In this document: positions 15,185 through 19,529 of the stretch, in pieces | Position numbering within the stretch: position 1 is the stretch's first letter | Layout: each line of letters starts with the position of its first letter | Origin: CAYSZB01 sp964435475 | GTDB lineage: Bacteria > Chloroflexota > Anaerolineae > Anaerolineales > Anaerolineaceae | Reading direction: 5' to 3' | Length of the DNA stretch: 19,529 nt | NCBI GenBank assembly: GCA_964435475.1 | Contig: CAYSZB010000044.1 | Span: 1-19,529, forward strand | Program-made: the position numbers and the translations under genes | The notes under the pieces: model-generated | Database searches by the model: none | Seen by the model: the letters and a program-made list of their open reading frames with translations, nothing else | Told to the model about the DNA's origin: nothing

Positions 15185-17425
15185 ATGAAAGTTGTTATTG
15201 TTGGTGGTGTTGCAGGCGGTGCCAGTACTGCTGCCAGGCTGCGACGCATGGATGAAGCAGCTGAGATCCTGATCCTGGAAAAAGGCCCGGATATCTCGTT
15301 TGCCAATTGCGGCATGCCCTATCACATCGGTGAGGTGATCACAGAGCGTGAAAAGTTGCTGGTGGTAACCCCTGAAAGCCTGCGTGGATTGCTCAACATT
15401 GAAGCGCGGGTTAACCAGGAAGTCTTAAAAATTGACCGCAATACCAAGAGTGTCCTGGTGCGGGATCAGGTAACAGGGCTGGAATACTTAGAATCCTACG
15501 ACCGCCTGGTACTCTCACCAGGCGCTGCACCGATCGTGCCGCCGCTGCCGGGTGTGGACCTGCCGGGTGTTTTCACACTGCGCAACCTGCCCGATATGGA
15601 CAGGATCAAGTCCTTCGTTGATGAACAGAAGCCTGCGCGAGCTGTGGTGGTTGGCGGCGGGTTTATTGGCCTGGAGATCGCTGAAAACCTGGCGCATCGC
15701 GGTGTTCAGGTTACCCTGATCGAAATGCTTAACCAGGTGATGGCACCCATTGACTACGAGATGGCCGCCCTGGTACACCAGCATCTGCAATTCAAGAAGA
15801 TCCGCCTGGCACTGGGCGATGGTCTGAAGTCCATCCAACCCGGCGAACATGAAGGATGGCTACAGGTTTGTCTTTCCAGTGAACGCAAAGTGGATGCTGA
15901 GATGGTCATCCTGTCCATTGGAGTCAAACCAGAAAGCCGCCTGGCAAAAGAGGCCGGGCTGGATCTTGGTGTACGTGGAACGATCGTCACCAATGAACAC
16001 ATGCAGACTTCTGACCCGGATATTTATGCTGTTGGTGATGCGGTACAAGTGACCAGCCTTTTGACCAATGCCCCCACCAGCCTGGCGCTCGCCGGTCCGG
16101 CCAGCCGTGAAGCCAGGATCGCTGCCGATCANNNNNNNNNNNNNNNNNNNNNNNNNNNNNNNNNNNNNNNNNNNNNNNNNNNNNNNNNNNNNNNNNNNNN
16201 NNNNNNNNNNNNNNNNNNNNNNNNNNNNNNNCTTGAAGAACTTGAGCTGTCTTACGCTCCCCCCTACGGCTCCTCACGCGACCCGGTAAATATCCTCGGA
16301 TTTGCTGCAGCCAATGCACTGCGCGGAGACACCAAGCTCATCCATTGGGATGAGGTAAAAACGCTGGATCGCCAGGAATACTTCATCCTCGATGTGCGCA
16401 GCCAGGAGGAACTGACCCTGGGTATGATCGATGGAGCGGTGCATATTCCCATGGACCAGTTGCGTCGCCAGGTTAACGAGGTCCCCAAATCCAAAAAAGT
16501 CCTGGTGTACTGCCAGACCGGGCAGCGTTCATATTTCGCCTGCCGTGCACTGAAGCAGCTGGGTTTTGACGTTTACAACCTCAGCGGCGGCTTTAAGACC
16601 TACTCGCATGCCATAGGGAGGCAGTCCAACTTTGATGTCTTTGAGCATGTCTCGATCACCAGCCGCGAAGAGATCCGCGAAGTGCCCCCAAAACCCAGTG
16701 GGAAAACGATCAGCGTGGATGCCTGCGGACTGCAGTGCCCGGGACCGATCCTTAAACTATACAATGCAATCAAAGACGTTTCCGAAGGCGACATTGTCAC
16801 CGTCCAGGCCACCGATTTTGGCTTCACCACCGATGTCGAAAGCTGGGCAAAGAGCACCGGCAACCAATTGTTGTCGCTTGATACAGAAAATGGCGTGATC
16901 ATAGCGAAGGTTCAAAAAGGTAGACCAAAACCTGCTGCAGCAGGCGGTAGTATGGGTATGAACAAAACCCTGGTCGTCTTTTCCGGTGATATGGACAAAG
17001 CCATTGCCGCTTTCATTATTGCCAATGGTGTGGCAGCATCAGGACATACAGCAACCATGTTCTTCACCTTCTGGGGCCTGAACCTGCTGCGCAAGAACGA
17101 GCATGTCAAAGTTAAGAAGAACCTGATAGAAAAAATGTTCGGCTGGATGATGCCGCGCGGCACCAGGAAAGCAAAATTATCCCAGATGCACATGGCAGGG
17201 ATGGGAACAGCTATGATCAAAGGCATCATGAAGAAGAAAAATGTCGACTCCCTACCCGTAATGCTGCAGACTGCCCTGGATAACGGGGTGAAATTACAGG
17301 CTTGCCAGATGTCGATGGATCTGATGGGCATCAAGCGTGAAGAATTGATCGATGGGATCGAAACCGTTGGGGTTGCCACCATGCTGGCAGCATCGGATGA
17401 ATCGAACGCGGTGATCTTTATTTAG
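15185..17425 (+). CDS. CoA-disulfide reductase fused to rhodanese, TusA and DsrE-like domains
   Basis: Multidomain sulfur-handling flavoenzyme of at least 746 residues. Residues 1 to about 380 are a CoA-disulfide reductase/NADH-dependent persulfide reductase: FAD site VGGVAGG (6-12), redox Cys42 in FANCGMPYHIG, NAD(P) site VVVGGGFIG, second FAD site DIYAVGDA (about 279-286) and SYAPPYGSSRDPVN. Residues about 395-475 are a rhodanese domain with active Cys443 in YCQTGQRSY. Residues about 507-576 are TusA-like with Cys514 and Cys518 in CGLQCPGP. Residues about 590-746 are a DsrE_2-type domain with Cys707 in ACQMSMDLMG. Sulfane sulfur could be passed from domain to domain and reduced by the flavin unit. 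The same order occurs in known multidomain family members. A 100-N gap (16132-16231) lies in the dimerisation region; homologues suggest about 100 residues missing instead of 34. AAAGGAG at 15171-15177 fixes the start. Probably regulated by the ArsR-type gene upstream. Cytoplasmic. Confidence 0.93.
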   Translation: MKVVIVGGVAGGASTAARLRRMDEAAEILILEKGPDISFANCGMPYHIGEVITEREKLLVVTPESLRGLLNIEARVNQEVLKIDRNTKSVLVRDQVTGLEYLESYDRLVLSPGAAPIVPPLPGVDLPGVFTLRNLPDMDRIKSFVDEQKPARAVVVGGGFIGLEIAENLAHRGVQVTLIEMLNQVMAPIDYEMAALVHQHLQFKKIRLALGDGLKSIQPGEHEGWLQVCLSSERKVDAEMVILSIGVKPESRLAKEAGLDLGVRGTIVTNEHMQTSDPDIYAVGDAVQVTSLLTNAPTSLALAGPASREARIAADXXXXXXXXXXXXXXXXXXXXXXXXXXXXXXXXXXLEELELSYAPPYGSSRDPVNILGFAAANALRGDTKLIHWDEVKTLDRQEYFILDVRSQEELTLGMIDGAVHIPMDQLRRQVNEVPKSKKVLVYCQTGQRSYFACRALKQLGFDVYNLSGGFKTYSHAIGRQSNFDVFEHVSITSREEIREVPPKPSGKTISVDACGLQCPGPILKLYNAIKDVSEGDIVTVQATDFGFTTDVESWAKSTGNQLLSLDTENGVIIAKVQKGRPKPAAAGGSMGMNKTLVVFSGDMDKAIAAFIIANGVAASGHTATMFFTFWGLNLLRKNEHVKVKKNLIEKMFGWMMPRGTRKAKLSQMHMAGMGTAMIKGIMKKKNVDSLPVMLQTALDNGVKLQACQMSMDLMGIKREELIDGIETVGVATMLAASDESNAVIFI
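16132..16231. other. Assembly gap (100 N)
   Basis: Exactly 100 N within the flavoenzyme domain. The frame continues across it, but the family length implies a true gap of about 300 bp. Confidence 0.95.
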
Positions 17426-17437
17426 CATTTGCTTTCA

Positions 17438-17476
17438 AAAAAAGTCCTTACAGGTGGTGCCTGCAAGGACTTTTTT
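17438..17476. terminator. Strong bidirectional intrinsic terminator
   Basis: Long hairpin: AAAAAAGTCCTT (17438-17449), one mismatch, CAGG (17451-17454), loop TGGTG, CCTG (17460-17463), then AAGGACTTTTTT (17465-17476). An A run on one side and a T run on the other make it work in both directions. It separates the sulfur enzyme from the converging methyltransferase gene. Confidence 0.9.
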
Positions 17477-17500
17477 ATTTTACGAAATGCCGCAGTAGGA

Positions 17501-18076
17501 TTAGGCCAAAGGTTTATCGACAATGATCCATGTAATAGCGCCATCCTTCTTCACCTGACACTCCGCCAGGAAGGGAGCAAATAACGCAACCATTTTTTGA
17601 GGTGCTATGAAATGGCTGCGCATCAGAGCCAGTTTTTCAGCCAAAGCCAGCAGTTTGACCCCAAAATGATCGATATTGGGCTCTTCTATGACGAGCCTAC
17701 CACCGGGTTTCAGGACCCGCCATAGTTCTGCGGCTGTCTGGGCAGCATCTTCCACATGGTGCAGGGCATCGACAATGATGATGGCGTTAAAAAGGTTGCC
17801 TGCAAAGGCTAGGGTTTCAGTTGAAGTGCAGATCGGCAACAAACCTTCCTTTTCCTTGGCTATCCGGACCATCTTGAAGGACTGATCTGCTGTGACGACC
17901 CGGCAGATCCCGCGTTGGAAACCCTGCGAGATCCTCCCAGTACCTCCCCCGGCATCCAGGACCAGGGCACCATCATGAAGATGAAAAAGATTGGTTAAGC
18001 GCTCAATATTGTGGTCATTAAAGATCCTGTCATAATAAGGCGCTACGAAGCCGAAGTGATCAAGTTTTGTTTTCAT
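17501..18076 (-). CDS. Class I SAM-dependent methyltransferase
   Basis: 191-residue methyltransferase with the Rossmann-like class I fold. SAM-binding motif I is LDAGGGTG (40-47). The acidic residue ending the second strand is Asp64 (VTADQS), motif IV is VDALHHV (102-108), and motif V/VI is LKPGGRLVIEEP. It resembles UbiE/Methyltransf_11-type enzymes but is short (usual length 200-260), with a reduced C-terminal half. The N-terminus, FVAPYYDRIF, matches the beginning of this group. The acceptor (quinone, lipid, small molecule or metalloid) cannot be told. The ATG at 18076 has only a weak AGGT before it. The gene converges on the terminator shared with the sulfur enzyme. A short reading frame of possible methyltransferase origin lies 97 bp upstream. 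Confidence 0.88.
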   Translation of the reverse strand: MKTKLDHFGFVAPYYDRIFNDHNIERLTNLFHLHDGALVLDAGGGTGRISQGFQRGICRVVTADQSFKMVRIAKEKEGLLPICTSTETLAFAGNLFNAIIIVDALHHVEDAAQTAAELWRVLKPGGRLVIEEPNIDHFGVKLLALAEKLALMRSHFIAPQKMVALFAPFLAECQVKKDGAITWIIVDKPLA

Positions 18077-18173
18077 AAATACCTATGCGCTTTTACAAAT
18101 TGTTATCAACCAATAAACGCCTGGTGACTATTATATCTGTTACTTACTCCCTGATTTTCAGCAAAATGTGATT

Positions 18174-18326
18174 CTAGTCGTGCAAGATGAACCAGGGGGA
18201 GCAATGGTCATTGGGCGTGGCAAGATGATGCTCCTCATAAAATTCAAAGCCACAAGTTGAAAGAATACAACTTATCATTTTGATTGCCAGGATTAGGAAA
18301 AAACCAGAAATATTACTTCTGGTCAC
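18174..18326 (-). pseudogene. Short open frame, possible 3' remnant of a lost gene
   Basis: An open frame of 50 codons from a GTG at 18326 (overlapping the permease stop) to a TAG ending at 18174; an internal ATG at 18278 would give 34 residues. The C-terminal half reads like real protein: CGFEFYEEHHLATPNDHC then SPWFILHD. The first half is less convincing. No ribosome binding site was seen. A 'GFE..EE' strand followed by an aromatic final strand resembles the C-terminal end of small methyltransferases or similar alpha/beta proteins, but no family was recognised. It could be a truncated gene end left by deletion, or chance. Confidence 0.3.
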
Positions 18327-19440
18327 CTATCCTGACTCTTGGATCAACGATTGCATAAACAAAGTCAAGCAAAAATACTGTGATTGCCAGTAAATATGCA
18401 TAAATGATGGTTGTACCAACTATTACTGGAATATCATAAAGGCCGATCGCCTTGTAGGTTACCAATCCCAGGCCTGGCCAAATAAAGACCGATTCTGTAA
18501 TTATGGCACCGGTCCAGATAACAATTAACATAAGGGCAAAGGAAGTAATGATGGTTGGAAGGGTAGGCCGTAATATGTAACGTCGTTCAATATTCCGGGA
18601 AGTCAGACCCTTGGCAATAGCCGTATCCACATAATCCTCACTGGAATAAATTAAGAAAAAAGTTCGCCAATCGTAAATACTGATGAAAAACGAGCTTAAT
18701 ATCAGCGAACTGGCTGGCAGGATCAGGTGTTTAAGAACACTGAGAGCACGTTCAAGAAAATTATCAGGCACCGGGGCATCAATAACGCCACCGAATGGAA
18801 GCACTTTTAAAACAGCTGAAATAATTAATATTAAAAATATGCCGTAGAACCATGAGGGTATGGAAGATGAAGGTGAAAGTAAGATTACAATCTTGTCCCA
18901 AATGCTGCCATAAGTCCGTGAAAGAGCCAGAGCAATAAACAGCGTGCTGAAGAAAAGAGACAACTCAGAAGTGCCCATTAAAAGCAGGGTGTAGGGAATC
19001 CTTTCCAGGATGATCACCCTTACGCTTCGGGAACCACCATCACTGGTCATATTCTGTGCACGACCAAGTGACAATGTCAGTGCATTCTTTAAATAGCGGA
19101 GACTTCGAACCATCAATGGCTGATCCAGGTCGAGGCGTTCAATCTCACTTTGGATCTTTTCAGCTGCCAGATTCGCTTTTGTCTCCGGATCCAGCATTTT
19201 GAAAGCTGGATTCATTTGGACCTGCATCGTGATCCGTTGCTGGATCTCTCCCTTCATCATTTCATCAACATAACCGCCCATATTGGCGATCATAATCGTC
19301 AGAAAAACAGCCAGAACAACTGTTATGAAAAGAGACAGCAACTTGATCGTTGAATACTTCAGTAACCTGGCAACCGGGTTGGCTGTTTTAGATTTTACAT
19401 TCTTTGACTTTACATTAATAATTTCTACATTTGATGCCAT
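18313..19440 (-). CDS. ABC transporter permease, DppB/OppB type
   Basis: 375-residue inner-membrane subunit of a peptide/nickel-type ABC importer. TM1 is at about residues 32-54, followed by an extracytoplasmic segment of about 95 residues (55-148) and then about five hydrophobic helices. The coupling loop that contacts the ATPase is DYVDTAIAKGLTSRNI (269-284), a good match to the EAA motif of DppB proteins. LDLDQPLMVRSLRYLKNAL and the end YAIVDPRVRIG are also typical. It is longer than usual (310-340) because of the segment before LDQP, rich in Glu, Gln and Met. A lysine-rich N-terminus (about 25 residues) precedes TM1. The GAAGG-type ribosome binding site is about 9 bases from ATG 19440. 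No ATPase, second permease or binding protein follows downstream, so any partners must lie beyond the right edge (upstream of this gene) or elsewhere. Confidence 0.9.
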   Translation of the reverse strand: MASNVEIINVKSKNVKSKTANPVARLLKYSTIKLLSLFITVVLAVFLTIMIANMGGYVDEMMKGEIQQRITMQVQMNPAFKMLDPETKANLAAEKIQSEIERLDLDQPLMVRSLRYLKNALTLSLGRAQNMTSDGGSRSVRVIILERIPYTLLLMGTSELSLFFSTLFIALALSRTYGSIWDKIVILLSPSSSIPSWFYGIFLILIISAVLKVLPFGGVIDAPVPDNFLERALSVLKHLILPASSLILSSFFISIYDWRTFFLIYSSEDYVDTAIAKGLTSRNIERRYILRPTLPTIITSFALMLIVIWTGAIITESVFIWPGLGLVTYKAIGLYDIPVIVGTTIIYAYLLAITVFLLDFVYAIVDPRVRIGDQK

Positions 19441-19478
19441 ACATTCTACCTTCTATGATGTGCACCTTGGCAAATTGG

Positions 19479-19499
19479 CTGATCGATATCGTTGATCAG
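19479..19499. other. Inverted repeat upstream of ABC permease
   Basis: CTGATC (19479-19484) and GATCAG (19494-19499) are a perfect 6-bp inverted repeat around 9 bases, inside the last 89 bp of the window and about 40 bp before the permease start. It could be an operator or lie in the end of an upstream minus-strand gene. Reading frames here are open but too short to call. Confidence 0.25.
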
Positions 19500-19529
19500 T
19501 TGGCACAGGAGTTGATTTTAGCTGAAAGC

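Noticed and set aside
1..19529. CRISPR array, tRNA, rRNA or complete insertion sequence
   Set aside because: No regularly spaced short repeats, no cloverleaf or rRNA signature seen, and no transposase apart from the tyrosine recombinase pieces.

Overview
The window looks like a chromosomal segment from an uncultivated bacterium of the Chloroflexota, probably class Anaerolineae. The main grounds are a very large exported protein with DUF11-type repeats that ends in the tail YLPLVLRN, which I remember as common at the ends of secreted Chloroflexota proteins, and the general gene style. This placement is an inference. Two runs of exactly 100 N (12576-12675 and 16132-16231) mark scaffold joins. 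Both fall inside genes, and both probably stand for longer missing stretches.

Left part (1-8260), accessory in character. It starts with the catalytic domain of a tyrosine recombinase whose N-terminal part lies off the window. After a regulatory-looking gap comes a 2187-residue exported protein made of two families of internal repeats followed by five DUF11-like repeats. Downstream lies a broken gene: a GPH-type sugar:cation symporter with an in-frame stop and a frameshift, fused to the 3' end of a second tyrosine recombinase gene. The recombinase tail carries an 84-bp block identical to the recombinase at the left edge, with abrupt loss of identity on both sides. This is a trace of recombination between copies.

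Middle part (8540-12090), co-directional. An intact GPH symporter, paralogous to the broken one, ends at a hairpin. A two-gene unit follows: an esterase of the EstA/esterase D type and a CehA/McbA-like PHP-domain metallohydrolase. A transport plus hydrolysis role is plausible, but the substrate is unknown.

Right part (12130-17480). A convergent Fsr-like MFS transporter is interrupted by the first gap. A SnoaL/NTF2-like protein and a short-chain dehydrogenase form a likely operon. Next come an ArsR-family regulator and a four-domain sulfur enzyme (CoA-disulfide reductase, rhodanese, TusA and DsrE-like), which ends at a strong bidirectional terminator. The regulator and enzyme together suggest persulfide or thiol-disulfide sensing and detoxification.

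Right end (17500-19529), minus strand. A small class I SAM methyltransferase, a short unexplained reading frame that may be a gene remnant, and a DppB/OppB-type ABC permease. No rRNA, tRNA, CRISPR array or complete insertion sequence was recognised.
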